DNA from: Mycobacterium sp. 852002-51057_SCH5723018
Lineage (GTDB): Bacteria > Actinomycetota > Actinomycetes > Mycobacteriales > Mycobacteriaceae
Assembly (NCBI RefSeq): GCF_001667035.1
Contig: NZ_LZIR01000001.1
Location: 25,984-89,983, forward strand
Reading direction: 5' to 3'
Length of the DNA: 64,000 nt
This document shows positions 42,731-52,009 of this stretch, piece after piece; position 1 is the first letter of the stretch; each line of letters begins with the position of its first letter. The notes below the pieces were generated by a model that saw nothing but the letters and a program-made list of their open reading frames with translations, was not told the DNA's origin and made no database searches. A program made the translations under genes and the position numbers.

Positions 42731-43165
42731 ATGCGGTGGAGTTTCGCCCAGATCGGCCTGCTGATCATTTGCGCTTTTCATGTCATTCAGGCGGTAATCG
42801 GGCTCATCCTCGAACCCAGCTTCGCTACGGGTCCCAACGCGCCCACCGTCCAGCTTCTCGGAATGGACTACAACGGCTGGCATGCCGTCGCGGGTCTGGC
42901 CTTGTTCGCCCCGGGCCTGGTGTTCGCGATACGAAAGTCGTGGGCCGTGCTCTATCTACTCCTCGCCGCGTTCGCCGGCGCGCTGCCGGGGATTTGGGCC
43001 TTCTTCTCCCATCAGGTCGCGCTCGTCTTCACCTTTCCCAACAACACCACCGACGCGGTGGTGCACTTGGTGACCGCGGCGGTGATGCTCGCGGTGGCCG
43101 CCGTACAGATCCGCATGGACGGCGGGATCAGGAACTCGCTCGGCGATCTCCGGAAAGCGCCGTAG
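42731..43165 (+). CDS. DUF4383-like four-helix membrane protein
   Basis: 144 residues with four hydrophobic helices and an NGWHAVAGLALFAPGLVFA motif; GxxxWH.xxG is typical of DUF4383 proteins. AAGGAGG lies 7 nt before the ATG at 42731. Likely regulated through the inverted repeat at 42686-42701. Function unknown; convergent with the dehydrogenase gene. Confidence 0.75.
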   Translation: MRWSFAQIGLLIICAFHVIQAVIGLILEPSFATGPNAPTVQLLGMDYNGWHAVAGLALFAPGLVFAIRKSWAVLYLLLAAFAGALPGIWAFFSHQVALVFTFPNNTTDAVVHLVTAAVMLAVAAVQIRMDGGIRNSLGDLRKAP

Positions 43166-43173
43166 ACCAACGG

Positions 43174-43956
43174 TTATTGGGCGGTCCAGCCGCCGTCGAT
43201 CGAGTAACAGGAGCCGGTGATGGTGGCGGCCGCGTCGCCGGCCAGGAAGACGGCGAGCGCGCCGATGTCCTCCGGGCGGGTATAGCGCGCCATCGGTTGC
43301 TTTTCGGCGACGAACTCTTGCTTGGCCTCTTCGAAGGACTTTCCCGACGCGTTGGCGCGCACCTCGACCTGTTGGGCCACCAGCGGCGTCATCACCCAAC
43401 CGGGGCAGATCGCGTTGCACGTGATGCCTTCGTCGGCGGTTTCGATCGCGACCACCTTGGTCAGCCCGACGACGCCGTGTTTGGCCGCGACATATGCCGC
43501 CTTCTTGGCGCTTGCCACCAGGCCGTGCGCCGAGGCGATGTTGATGATCCGGCCCCAGCCCCGGCGTTTCATCCCCGGCACCGCGCAGCGACATGTGTGG
43601 AAGACGGCCGACAAATTCGTGGCGATGACGGCGTCCCACCGGTCAACCGGGAAGTCCTCCACATTCGCCACGAACTGGATGCCGGCATTGTTGACGAGGA
43701 CATCGACCGCGCCGAAGGCCCTTTCGGCGCCCTCGATCATGTCGGCGATCTGGTCCGGCTTGGTCACGTCGGCACCCGAGAAGGCGGCGGTGACCCCGAA
43801 CTCCTCCTCGATGCCGCGCCGCTGTTGCTCGATTTCCTCCGGGTCACCAAAGCCGTTGAGCGTGACGTTCGCGCCCTCGGCGGCGAAGGCGCGCGCGACG
43901 CCCAGGCCTATCCCGGACGTGGAACCCGTTACCAGGACAGACTTTCCGCGGATCAT
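43174..43956 (-). CDS. 3-hydroxybutyrate dehydrogenase (SDR family)
   Basis: 260 residues. Classical SDR: TGSTSGIGLGVARAF cofactor motif, NNAGIQ, catalytic Ser in NIASAHGLVAS and YVAAKHG (Tyr/Lys). The C-terminal parts (CPGWVMTPLVAQQV; EFVAEKQPMARYTRPEDIG) are characteristic of D-3-hydroxybutyrate dehydrogenases, which interconvert 3-hydroxybutyrate and acetoacetate with NAD. Substrate is therefore fairly secure but not proven. Stands alone on the minus strand. Confidence 0.85.
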   Translation of the reverse strand: MIRGKSVLVTGSTSGIGLGVARAFAAEGANVTLNGFGDPEEIEQQRRGIEEEFGVTAAFSGADVTKPDQIADMIEGAERAFGAVDVLVNNAGIQFVANVEDFPVDRWDAVIATNLSAVFHTCRCAVPGMKRRGWGRIINIASAHGLVASAKKAAYVAAKHGVVGLTKVVAIETADEGITCNAICPGWVMTPLVAQQVEVRANASGKSFEEAKQEFVAEKQPMARYTRPEDIGALAVFLAGDAAATITGSCYSIDGGWTAQ

Positions 43957-44023
43957 GACCCTCGACCTTCCTCCGGATCTCGGCTACCCGAACCGAGTAT
44001 TCCGTAACGGGATCGCGGGTGCG

Positions 44024-44347
44024 TCAGTGCTCTGCTGACTCCGACGTAGGCTCGACGGTGACCAGTTCGGTGACGCCGCTGACGGTGAGGATGGGCATCA
44101 GCAAGGGGTGGGCGATCAGGCGGATGTCTTCGGCGCGGGCGAACAAGGCGCTGATGGCGGCGCTGTCCAGATACTCCACCGCGCTCAGGTCGACGGTGAG
44201 CGTCTTGCCGCCACCGGCCGCCTCGGTGCTGGCGGTGGTGAGGGCCTGGTTGAACGCGTCGATGTTGCTGAGATCGATTTCCCCCGTCGCGACCAGCACG
44301 ACTCTGCCGTTGTTGCGTGTGGTGTCGAGGGTCAGCGACGTGGCCAT
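44024..44347 (-). CDS. STAS-domain anti-sigma factor antagonist
   Basis: 107 residues from ATG 44347. STAS fold with VLVATGEIDLSNIDAFNQAL and the phosphorylation site in VEYLDSAAISALFA (the first Ser after LD). Its ATG overlaps the stop of the upstream phosphatase/kinase gene by 4 bp (ATGA), so the proteins should be made in fixed ratio. In partner switching, the dephosphorylated form binds and neutralises the anti-sigma kinase. Confidence 0.88.
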   Translation of the reverse strand: MATSLTLDTTRNNGRVVLVATGEIDLSNIDAFNQALTTASTEAAGGGKTLTVDLSAVEYLDSAAISALFARAEDIRLIAHPLLMPILTVSGVTELVTVEPTSESAEH

Positions 44348-46911
44348 CAGGTGATCCTCGCCGATAGGTGAACCGTGGTTCCCGCGGGGTCGGGGTCGAT
44401 GGAGACGTCGTGCATGAGCCCTTTCATGAGGGCGATACCGCGGCCCCGATGGGATTCGCTGGCCGGTTGCGGGGGCTTCCACGAGCCGGTGTCGGTGATG
44501 GTCAGGTGTACCTGGTCGACCAGCACGGTCGCGTCCAGGCTGATGGTGCCCTGCGGACTGTGGCGGTGACCGTGCTCGATGGCGTTGGCGACGGCTTCAC
44601 CGGCGGCGATGAGCACGTTCATGGTCTGATCCGGGTCCAGACGCGCACGGGTCAACCAGGTGCGCAAGGCCTTTCGGGTCGGGGCGAGGTGGCTGACGTC
44701 GGCGGGGAACTTCAGCTCCAGTGGCGCGGGATGACGGTAAAGCAAAAGGACGACGTCGTCCTGATAGCCGTCGCTTGGCGCGAGACCGGACATGATTTGG
44801 GTCGCCAAGTCGTCCAACATGGCGGTCCGGCCGTCCTGAACCAGCGCGGCGACGCGGGAGATGCCGTCGTCGAGCGGACTGCGGCGACGTTCGACCAGAC
44901 CGTCGGTGTAGAGCAGCAGCGTCGCGCGCGCGGGCAAGGTCACGCGCGCTTCCGGACGGGGCCAGTCGGGCCGCACTCCCAACGCGATGGTGTGGCCGTC
45001 GTCGAGCTTGTGGGTGGTCCCGTCGGCGTGGACCAGGATGGGCGGCGGGTGCCCGGCGCTCGAGTACACCAGTTCGCCGGTGTCCGAGTTGAGCACCGCG
45101 CAGACGGCGGTGGTGCATTGGGCGCCGGGCAGCCGCGCGGCGAAGCGGTCCATTCCCGCGAGTGCTGCACCGGGGCTGGGGTTTTCGAACAGCAACGCGC
45201 GGCACGCGCTGCGCACTTGACCCATCACCGTGGCGGCGGCCAGGCCGTGGCCGACGCAGTCGCCGACGATCAATGCGATGCGCCCGTCCTCGAGATCGAC
45301 GATGTCGTACCAGTCGCCGCCCACCTGAAGGGGACGGCTGGCGGCCTGATAGCGCACCGCGAACCCGTGTGGCAGATGGGCGGGGCCGAGGATTGCGTGT
45401 TGCAGCGCCAGCGCGGTTTCGCGCTGCTGGTCCACCTGGTGCACCCGGTGCAGGCCCTGACCCAGGCGACCGGCCAGCACGGTCAGCAACGTCTGGTCTT
45501 CGAGGGTGAACGGCCGTTGCTCGGACAGGTCGATCCAGACCACCAGCACGCCTTCGGGATGCTGCAAGGCGATGCCCGCCGTCCCCGGCTTGCTGGTGCT
45601 GGGAGTGAGCAGATCGCCGTCGCGCAGTCCGCGGAGCATCCGTCGGGTATCCGCCGGCAGGTCGGCCCACTGCGCGGACTCGCCGACCGAGACGACTTGC
45701 GGTGCGCCGCTGGCGGTTTCCGGGGAGGAACCGTGGCCCGGGAAGGTGATGGCCAGCACGCGGCGTGCACGCCACAGCCGGCGCAGTTCCTCGGCCGCCG
45801 CGTGCAGCCCCTCATCGACGCTGTCGGCTCGGGCGAGTTCCTGATTGAGCGCATGCTCGCGGCCGGCCGCCAGCGCCAAGGCAATCGCGGCATGCCGGGC
45901 AAAGTCGCTGACCAGCTCGAGGTAGTCGTCGCCGAACGGAGGCTGCTGCGGGTCGCGTGCGACGGCGATCACGCCGAGGACCGCGTCGTCCGCGATCAGC
46001 GGCATGACGATCGCCGACCGTTCACCGACATCGGTGAACCCCTCGATCGGATACTGGAAGGAATCGGTGATCAGCGGCAGACCCCGGCGTGCGACACCGC
46101 CCGTCGTGGAGCCGTCCATCGGAACCTGCTGACCGATCACCTGCGAGGTGTACCGGCCCGCCGTAGCGGACACGACGAGGGTGTCGACCTCGTCGGCGGG
46201 CAGGTCGGGCTCCTTCGGAACCAGCAAGATCGCTTGCTCGGCATCGGCCAGCTCCAGCGCCCGGTTCACGATGAGCTGCAACGGTCCTGTCTGCGGGTCG
46301 CCGGACAGCAGCGCCGTCGTGATCTCGCGGCTGGCCTTCGTCCACTTGGCCGATTCGCGTTCTCGCTCGAAGAGCCGCGCGTTGTCGATCGCCGCGGCCG
46401 CCGCCGTGGCCAGCGCCCGCACGGCGGCCTCCTCGGCATCGGAAAACACTCGGTCGGGCCGGTCGTCGGCCAGGTAAAGGTTGCCGAAGTCAGCCGCGCG
46501 CACGGTGATGGGTAGGCCGAGGAACGCCCGCATCGGCGGGTCGTGTGCGTGCAGCCCCTGCGCATGAGCGCTGAGATTATCGAGACGCAGACCCGCACCC
46601 ACCGGCAGAGCGCCGAGCACCCGAGCTACGTCGTCGTCGATGCCTACGTGGACGAAGGAGCCCAGGGTGCCGTCGGGTGCACGCATGCCCAGCGCTCCGT
46701 AGCGGGCACCGGTCAGCTCGATCGCGGCGTTGACGATCCGGTGCAACGTCACGTCCAGGTCCAGATCGGAACTGATCTCGACGATGACCCGCACCAGTCG
46801 TTCCATCTGGTCCCGGGCGGCGACCAACTCGTCGAGCTGTTCGTGCATCCGCCCCACCGGCTCGCTGTCGCCCTGCCAGGTGAACGCCGATCCCCCCGGG
46901 TCGTTGTCCAT
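44347..46911 (-). CDS. GAF-SpoIIE phosphatase-HATPase multidomain signalling protein
   Basis: 854 residues. GAF 1 (about 50-190, ELTGARYGALGM, like DosS/DosT GAF domains), GAF 2 (205-350), a third GAF-like region (355-510), PP2C/SpoIIE phosphatase (530-735: VGGDWYDIVDLEDGRIALIV; GDCVGHGLAAATVM) and an RsbW-type ATPase (740-854: N-box GEAVANAIEHGH, G-box GRGIALMKG). It combines the opposing kinase and phosphatase of the STAS partner encoded directly downstream. M. tuberculosis Rv1364c has comparable parts with the STAS fused; here it is separate. The sigma factor controlled is not adjacent. Confidence 0.9.
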   Translation of the reverse strand: MDNDPGGSAFTWQGDSEPVGRMHEQLDELVAARDQMERLVRVIVEISSDLDLDVTLHRIVNAAIELTGARYGALGMRAPDGTLGSFVHVGIDDDVARVLGALPVGAGLRLDNLSAHAQGLHAHDPPMRAFLGLPITVRAADFGNLYLADDRPDRVFSDAEEAAVRALATAAAAAIDNARLFERERESAKWTKASREITTALLSGDPQTGPLQLIVNRALELADAEQAILLVPKEPDLPADEVDTLVVSATAGRYTSQVIGQQVPMDGSTTGGVARRGLPLITDSFQYPIEGFTDVGERSAIVMPLIADDAVLGVIAVARDPQQPPFGDDYLELVSDFARHAAIALALAAGREHALNQELARADSVDEGLHAAAEELRRLWRARRVLAITFPGHGSSPETASGAPQVVSVGESAQWADLPADTRRMLRGLRDGDLLTPSTSKPGTAGIALQHPEGVLVVWIDLSEQRPFTLEDQTLLTVLAGRLGQGLHRVHQVDQQRETALALQHAILGPAHLPHGFAVRYQAASRPLQVGGDWYDIVDLEDGRIALIVGDCVGHGLAAATVMGQVRSACRALLFENPSPGAALAGMDRFAARLPGAQCTTAVCAVLNSDTGELVYSSAGHPPPILVHADGTTHKLDDGHTIALGVRPDWPRPEARVTLPARATLLLYTDGLVERRRSPLDDGISRVAALVQDGRTAMLDDLATQIMSGLAPSDGYQDDVVLLLYRHPAPLELKFPADVSHLAPTRKALRTWLTRARLDPDQTMNVLIAAGEAVANAIEHGHRHSPQGTISLDATVLVDQVHLTITDTGSWKPPQPASESHRGRGIALMKGLMHDVSIDPDPAGTTVHLSARIT

Positions 46912-47107
46912 AGATACAAACCTAATCGTTAGTTTGCCGACTTCTTCCGTTTGGGGTCGTCGGGGCGGCGCGCCGCCGGACGGCTACAACGGTGAGTCGT
47001 GTGGGGCCGGGGCGGTGAGGTATTGCTACCCAGCCGGCAGCCGTCCCAACCCCGTTTGAGGGCGGAATCGACTGAACTTATGCGGTGGACCGCTTAGGCG
47101 TTGCCGC

Positions 47108-47455
47108 TCAGCAGTGCGTGGTCCAGCACCGGAAATTGGGGCAATAGGTCGCATGCGCCAGGCTCACCATGGATCCGACCTCTCCGAACGTGACGTTTCT
47201 CGGGTCCAAGGTGGCGTGAATCTGCTGCGCAATCTGGTCATAAGTCCAGCCCCAGGCGAGATCGTCGCAGATCAGCCGCCCCATTCCGGTGAGGGCGGCG
47301 TCGTGGTCCGGAGGCCAACTGAATCCGAGCGTGCGCAGTTGGGCGAGGTACGCGTCGTCTGCGGGATCGGCGGTCGCGACCGCGGTGCTACCCACCACGG
47401 CAGCGCCGGCGATAATCGGGATGCTCAGCCTTGCCAGCCAGCGAAATGAGGCCAT
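47108..47455 (-). CDS. DUF732 secreted protein
   Basis: 115 residues: signal peptide (SIPIIAGAAVVGSTAVATA cut before DPADD), then DDAYLAQLRTLGFSWPPDHD and two cysteines (LICDDL, TYCPNF) plus a third C-terminal pair (RCWTTHC). More distant from the pair at 22-23 kb. Exported, role unknown. The 196-bp gap to the phosphatase gene shows nothing else. Confidence 0.82.
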   Translation of the reverse strand: MASFRWLARLSIPIIAGAAVVGSTAVATADPADDAYLAQLRTLGFSWPPDHDAALTGMGRLICDDLAWGWTYDQIAQQIHATLDPRNVTFGEVGSMVSLAHATYCPNFRCWTTHC

Positions 47456-47624
47456 TTGAAGCTTCCTTTCTTCTTCGCGTCAATGCCGTCCGTGTGGGGC
47501 CACGGCGGCATAAATAGGAAGAGTAGAGAAAGCCCGGAAAAAGCACATTATGGAAAGCTGAATAGTCAGCTTTTTGCGCGACCCTGCCCTCGATACGGAT
47601 AGCGTCCCGCTGAATTCCGACCGA

Positions 47625-47918
47625 TTATGCGGCGCTAGGGCCGCACCATGACGCGTGCGACGTCTCGTTCAGGTCGTGCCTACCCGACGGCGCCGGCAGA
47701 AGGTGGCTGACCGAAGCCATCTGCAGATCGTTTCGCTCACCGCGGCGCTCGACGTGGCGGGAGATCCACCAGGCCGCGGTGACGATCGCGAATCCGACAG
47801 CCAACAGGGTGAGGACCTCGGAAAAGGCGATCACGACGATGATGGCGGCGAATATCCAGAAGATTGCAGCCTCCGCGTCGTGTGCGCGATGGTGTCCGCT
47901 GATCGTGGTGTGCCGCAT
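47625..47918 (-). CDS. Small hypothetical membrane protein
   Basis: 97 residues with a double hydrophobic stretch (IFWIFAAIIVVIAFSEVLTL then LAVGFAIVTAAWWI) and a charged tail (RHVERRGERNDLQ). His-rich N-terminus. GAGCGAGG precedes the ATG by a few bases. No family recognised. Confidence 0.5.
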   Translation of the reverse strand: MRHTTISGHHRAHDAEAAIFWIFAAIIVVIAFSEVLTLLAVGFAIVTAAWWISRHVERRGERNDLQMASVSHLLPAPSGRHDLNETSHASWCGPSAA

Positions 47919-48062
47919 ATCTGCCTCGCTCCGATTGGGTCCCCGTCCGAAATGGGACTGCGTTGTGTAACGCCCGGAGCCAGCAAAAGCTGCCCACCAA
48001 TCGGGTGATGGTGACCCAATTCACTGCGCCGGCAACCGAACCGGCCTCGCTTCACTCGCCAG

Positions 48063-49682
48063 TCAGATACCGAGTTCTTGGTCGATCTGCGGCCAGTATT
48101 GGGGGCCGTCCACAGTGAGGATGATCCAGTCGTGAATTTCGCCGTTGCCCAATACGAAGCTGAACGGGGCTCCAGCCGCGGCGGCTTCTTGCTGCAGCAC
48201 AAGCACATCGGGTGAGAGTATGTCCAGGTTGCCCGAATAGACATACGTCGGCGGTAGCCCGGTCAGCGGCCCCTTCAGCGGACTCACCATGGGATCGCTC
48301 ACAGGGAGACCGCCCGCCCACTCCCTGCCGAGTACTTGCGCAGGCCCGAGAGGGAGCAGGGGATCCTGGACGAGCCCAATATTCGGGTTGTCCATCGCCA
48401 GGTTCAGCCACGGGGACAGCAGAACCATTGACGACGGCACGTTCTCACCATGGGCCACCGCGTATTCGGCGGACGCCAGCGCGAGGTTGCCGCCCGCGGA
48501 GTCACCGATCACGCTGACGTGGGAGGTCGGGTGCGAGCTGATTAGCTGGGAGACGTACCCGGCCATGTTGGGCACCACCGTGCCGGCGGTGCCGCCTTGC
48601 TGCAGCAGCGGATAGATCGGCACCTCGAAGGTCGCGCCGGTCTGGTAGGCCGTCACCGTGTAATCGAGCCAGTGGAAGATCGAAGGCGCGAAGATGAAGG
48701 CGCCACCGTGCATGGCCACCACGTAGTTGCCGGACGGATGAGCCGGCGTGATCTGCACGACTTGCATTCCGTTGTACGTGGTGTACTGGACCGATTCCCC
48801 GAGCAGCAACGTGAGCAGCGGTGGCGGGGAATTGCTGAGGAACGGGCTGAGTAGCGGATTGTTGCCGGTGAACAGCGACAGGAATGGCGAACTCGGGTTT
48901 TCGATTACGGTTTCCAATCCGGAGAACGCCAGGAAGGGTTTCACCGGCCACAGCGCGGCCTCTTCGAACCTGGTCACCAGCGACGGTCCACCGGTATAGG
49001 TCCCCGTCTGCGTAGCCGCGAACGGTGGAGCGGCCGGCGCCCCGAAGATAGTGCCGACGACGGTGTTGGCCACCCGGGTGAATCCGTTGGCCACCGTCGT
49101 GGGGAGCTGCTGGACCTCCTGCTCGGCGACGGCCAGACTCCCGGCGAATTCACCCGGCAGATTTTCCAGCGCCAGCTCCCACTGCCCCAGCTGCGCGACC
49201 GTTGCCGATGCGCTGGTGTGATACCCGCCCATCACGGAGACGTCGTGGGCCCACATTTCCTCGTATTCGGCCTCGACGGCCGCGATCGCCGGGGCGAATT
49301 GACCGAAGATGTTCCCGCTGACCAGCGCCCTGAGCTGGCCGCGATTGGCGGTTACCAGTCCGGGGTCGACGATTGTCGCCAGTGCGGCCTCGAACGCGGT
49401 GGCGGCCTCCCGGGCCTGGGCTGCTGACTGTTCGGCTTGAGCGGCCGCCCCTTCAAGCCAGTCGACATACCGGGCGGCCGCATTCGTCATGGACGCCGAC
49501 GAAGGGCCTTGCCACGCTTGACCCGCCAGGTCTGACGTGACCGAGCCGAATGCGTTCATCGCTGAATTCAGCTCACTGCTGATTCCGTCCCAGGCCGCCG
49601 CCGCCTCCAACATCGGCCCCGAACCGGGTCCATTTAGCAGCAGCAGCGAATTGACCTCAGGCGGCCACACCGTAAAGCTCAT
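48063..49682 (-). CDS. PPE protein fused to an alpha/beta hydrolase (LipY-like)
   Basis: 539 residues. PPE domain 1-180, opening SFTVWPPEVNSLLLLNGPG; it has PPE at the usual place and the helix with YVDWLEGAAAQAEQSAAQAR (the WxG-like SxxSW.. position reads QAWQGPSSASM). After a linker (180-295), a hormone-sensitive-lipase-type hydrolase: MHGGAFIF oxyanion hole, GDSAGGNLAL nucleophile, Asp in SGNLDILSPD, His in GEIHDWI. Same concept as LipY, which carries PE in M. tuberculosis and PPE in M. marinum and is secreted by ESX-5. Likely an exported lipase/esterase acting at or outside the cell envelope. Confidence 0.88.
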   Translation of the reverse strand: MSFTVWPPEVNSLLLLNGPGSGPMLEAAAAWDGISSELNSAMNAFGSVTSDLAGQAWQGPSSASMTNAAARYVDWLEGAAAQAEQSAAQAREAATAFEAALATIVDPGLVTANRGQLRALVSGNIFGQFAPAIAAVEAEYEEMWAHDVSVMGGYHTSASATVAQLGQWELALENLPGEFAGSLAVAEQEVQQLPTTVANGFTRVANTVVGTIFGAPAAPPFAATQTGTYTGGPSLVTRFEEAALWPVKPFLAFSGLETVIENPSSPFLSLFTGNNPLLSPFLSNSPPPLLTLLLGESVQYTTYNGMQVVQITPAHPSGNYVVAMHGGAFIFAPSIFHWLDYTVTAYQTGATFEVPIYPLLQQGGTAGTVVPNMAGYVSQLISSHPTSHVSVIGDSAGGNLALASAEYAVAHGENVPSSMVLLSPWLNLAMDNPNIGLVQDPLLPLGPAQVLGREWAGGLPVSDPMVSPLKGPLTGLPPTYVYSGNLDILSPDVLVLQQEAAAAGAPFSFVLGNGEIHDWIILTVDGPQYWPQIDQELGI

Positions 49683-50062
49683 TACTGCCTCCCCTCCAAA
49701 TCAGCCGTTATGCAGACCCATTGCAGCAACGTATACATGCTCCACGGCTGAGCGGAAGAGCTATTTTGTCGAGGATTCGCCGCCGGGGCCAGTGCGGCGG
49801 TCTCCGCGGGGGCGGGGCCTCTAGGCGTCGGCGTGTAGTCATGCAGTTGGACTTGACCCGCGCGTATTCGACGCGGCTCGGACCGACATTGTTCCTCCGT
49901 CGTTATGCAGATGTTGTAGCGGCAGCGGCGTGTGTGCCGGACGGCCTCCGCGCACAAGAGGGATGATTGGACCTATGCTTTTCGAGCTCGCGAGATTGCT
50001 TGTGGTCGTACGGAATCGAGCACGCGGACTCCGTCGACGGCATCACATGTAAAGCACGCTTC
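49683..50062. other. 380-bp gap, nothing recognised
   Basis: Contains the promoter region of the PPE-hydrolase gene. Short frames on both strands lack ribosome sites and family resemblance. No repeat or hairpin of note seen. Confidence 0.4.
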
Positions 50063-50371
50063 CTACGGCTGCTCCTGCTGCACACACCGCACAATCACGC
50101 CGGCCAAGTGCGGGTCGAAGCCCATCTGCCCTAGTTTCCGCGCTTCAGCAGCCGGGGAAATACCGGTTTTCAGATCCATCTCAACCTGTCGGGCAAGCTG
50201 CATGCTTTGCGAGTCGGGTTCCGAGAGAGGGACCTGCTGAACGTTTCCCACGCACCGGCTGTAACCGCTGAAGTCGGCGTGGGCTTCCGGCACCCCCGTC
50301 AGCAGGGCCGGGGTCATAAACGGGACGGCGATGGCCATGCCGACCGCCGCGGCGACATAGGTGACACGCAT
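50063..50371 (-). CDS. DUF732-like secreted protein
   Basis: 102 residues if ATG 50371 is used (an in-frame start at 50515 would add a basic 48-residue leader with no signal). Signal peptide MRVTYVAAAVGMAIAVPFM onward, cut near AHA-DF. Two cysteines (SRCVGN, IVRCVQ) and PDSQSMQLARQVEMDLKTG fit the DUF732 family loosely. The longer form would overlap the start of the sulfatase gene's 3' end by 4 bp. Role unknown. Confidence 0.7.
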   Translation of the reverse strand: MRVTYVAAAVGMAIAVPFMTPALLTGVPEAHADFSGYSRCVGNVQQVPLSEPDSQSMQLARQVEMDLKTGISPAAEARKLGQMGFDPHLAGVIVRCVQQEQP

Positions 50372-50511
50372 CCTCGCATGGTATCGCCGAGGGCGTCGAA
50401 GGCAAAGGGTGTTCGCGATGGCCGCGCCGGCAAATGCCTTGGTCCACAGGGGCAGCCGCTGTGCGATTTGGAGTGCAGCGCAACGCTTTACCAGTTTGCT
50501 GGTTTCGGATC

Positions 50512-51933
50512 TCATCGCTGCTGTTGCTTTGACCCGGTCACTTCCCGTAAACCGCGTTCAGTCCCGATCGGCGAAGACTCAGTGGGCCTGACGCCGAGGA
50601 TGCGGACGGAGGCCTCTACATAGACTTCGGTGCGCTCGAACAGGATTCGTGGCCCGATGAACTCCGACGGGCACACGTCCCCGGTCCATTCCCGCCATTG
50701 GTGAAGGCGAAGCGCGAGCTCGTGCGCGATCGGCTCCGATCGGTCGTCGTGATCCCGGGCGAGCAGATTGTTCAACTCGGACGGGTCCTCGAGCAGGTAG
50801 TAGAGCTCACGCGGCGCCCGCGGCCCGGCGGCGATTTGGGCGACCGCTTTCCCGGAGGGACTGTCTTGAATGTCCAGCGGTAGATCGATGAGGTGCCGCG
50901 GTGCGTAGTTCTCGATATAGCTGAATTCCTTGGTGCGAATGGCGCGCATCGGATCGAACGAATCGTGGTAGGTCTTTTCGGTGAAGACCTCCCGACGAAC
51001 CGGCGCGGCGTCTGGGGTCGGACGGAAAAGACGATCGGAGTGGGAGATGCCCTCGACGTCGGCCGGTATTTCTATGCCAAAGACGTCGAGCAGTGTCGGC
51101 AACAGATCGACCCCGCTGAACAATTCGTCGTAGACCCGCGGCGCGATGCCAAGCCTTCGCGGCGGGCGAATGATCAACGAGATGCCGGTGCCGGCGTCAT
51201 ACAACATCGACTTCGCGCGGGGAAACGGTGCGCCGTGGTCGCTGAAGAACACCACCCACGTGTTGGCGTCCAGGCCGGTGTCGGCCAGCGTGCCCAGCAG
51301 CCGGCCGACCGCGGCATCCGCCGCCGCGATCGCCCCGTAGAAATCGGCGAAGTCGCCGCGGACCTCGGCGACGTCCGGCAGGTAGTCGGGGACCTCCACC
51401 TCCTCGAGCGGCGCCGGCTGATATCGCTCCGGCGGCCACGGCCGGTGCGTTTCGAAAAAGCCCGCGGTCAGCAGGAACGGCCGGCCCTCTCGGAGCGGCG
51501 CGCTCTCGATCAGCCATTCCTGCGCCCGAGCGACGACATAGTCGCAGTGCGAGTCGGACACGTCGAACTCGTCGAAGCCAAGCCGCGACGGGAAGGACGT
51601 CTCGTGCTGCATGCCGAACAGCGCCGAGTACCAACCCGCGTCGGACAAAATCTGCGGCAGCGTCCGAACCCCGTCGCGGTATTCAAACCCGTGATGGGCC
51701 AACCCAATCAAACCGTTGCTGTGCGGATAGCGACCGGTGAAGATCGCCCCGCGCGACGGTGAGCACTGCGGGGCGGCCGCGTGCGCGCGAGTGAACAAGA
51801 TGCCCTCGGCGGCCAGCCGGTCCAGAGACGGGCTCGAAATGCCCTGGCGCCCATAGACGCCGAGCCACCGGCCGGTGTCGTGCCAGTGCACGATGAGCAG
51901 GCTGTCGCTTCCCCCGTCCGTCATGGTCACCAA
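50512..51933 (-). CDS. Sulfatase family hydrolase
   Basis: 473 residues. The formylglycine site CSPSRGAIFTGRYPHSNG (Cys-x-Pro-x-Arg) is intact, so a type I sulfatase activated by formylglycine-generating enzyme is expected. Metal-binding Asp-His pair FFSDHGAPF is present. The first metal motif, usually Asp-Asp, reads HWHDTGRW, so one Asp is replaced. No signal peptide. Substrate (sulfate ester of lipid, sugar or steroid) unknown. Starts could be 51933 or ATG 51921. Confidence 0.85.
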   Translation of the reverse strand: MVTMTDGGSDSLLIVHWHDTGRWLGVYGRQGISSPSLDRLAAEGILFTRAHAAAPQCSPSRGAIFTGRYPHSNGLIGLAHHGFEYRDGVRTLPQILSDAGWYSALFGMQHETSFPSRLGFDEFDVSDSHCDYVVARAQEWLIESAPLREGRPFLLTAGFFETHRPWPPERYQPAPLEEVEVPDYLPDVAEVRGDFADFYGAIAAADAAVGRLLGTLADTGLDANTWVVFFSDHGAPFPRAKSMLYDAGTGISLIIRPPRRLGIAPRVYDELFSGVDLLPTLLDVFGIEIPADVEGISHSDRLFRPTPDAAPVRREVFTEKTYHDSFDPMRAIRTKEFSYIENYAPRHLIDLPLDIQDSPSGKAVAQIAAGPRAPRELYYLLEDPSELNNLLARDHDDRSEPIAHELALRLHQWREWTGDVCPSEFIGPRILFERTEVYVEASVRILGVRPTESSPIGTERGLREVTGSKQQQR

Positions 51934-52009
51934 GCTTGCCCTAACGGCATCCGGTTCGTGTTCTATGGATCACCCCCGCGGGCGCCCGTGCACGACGGCC
52001 TCAGCCACA

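Noticed and set aside
44368..46515. 715-residue frame antisense to the SpoIIE phosphatase gene
   Set aside because: Composition of a shadow frame and no motif; phosphatase and ATPase motifs are all in the minus frame.
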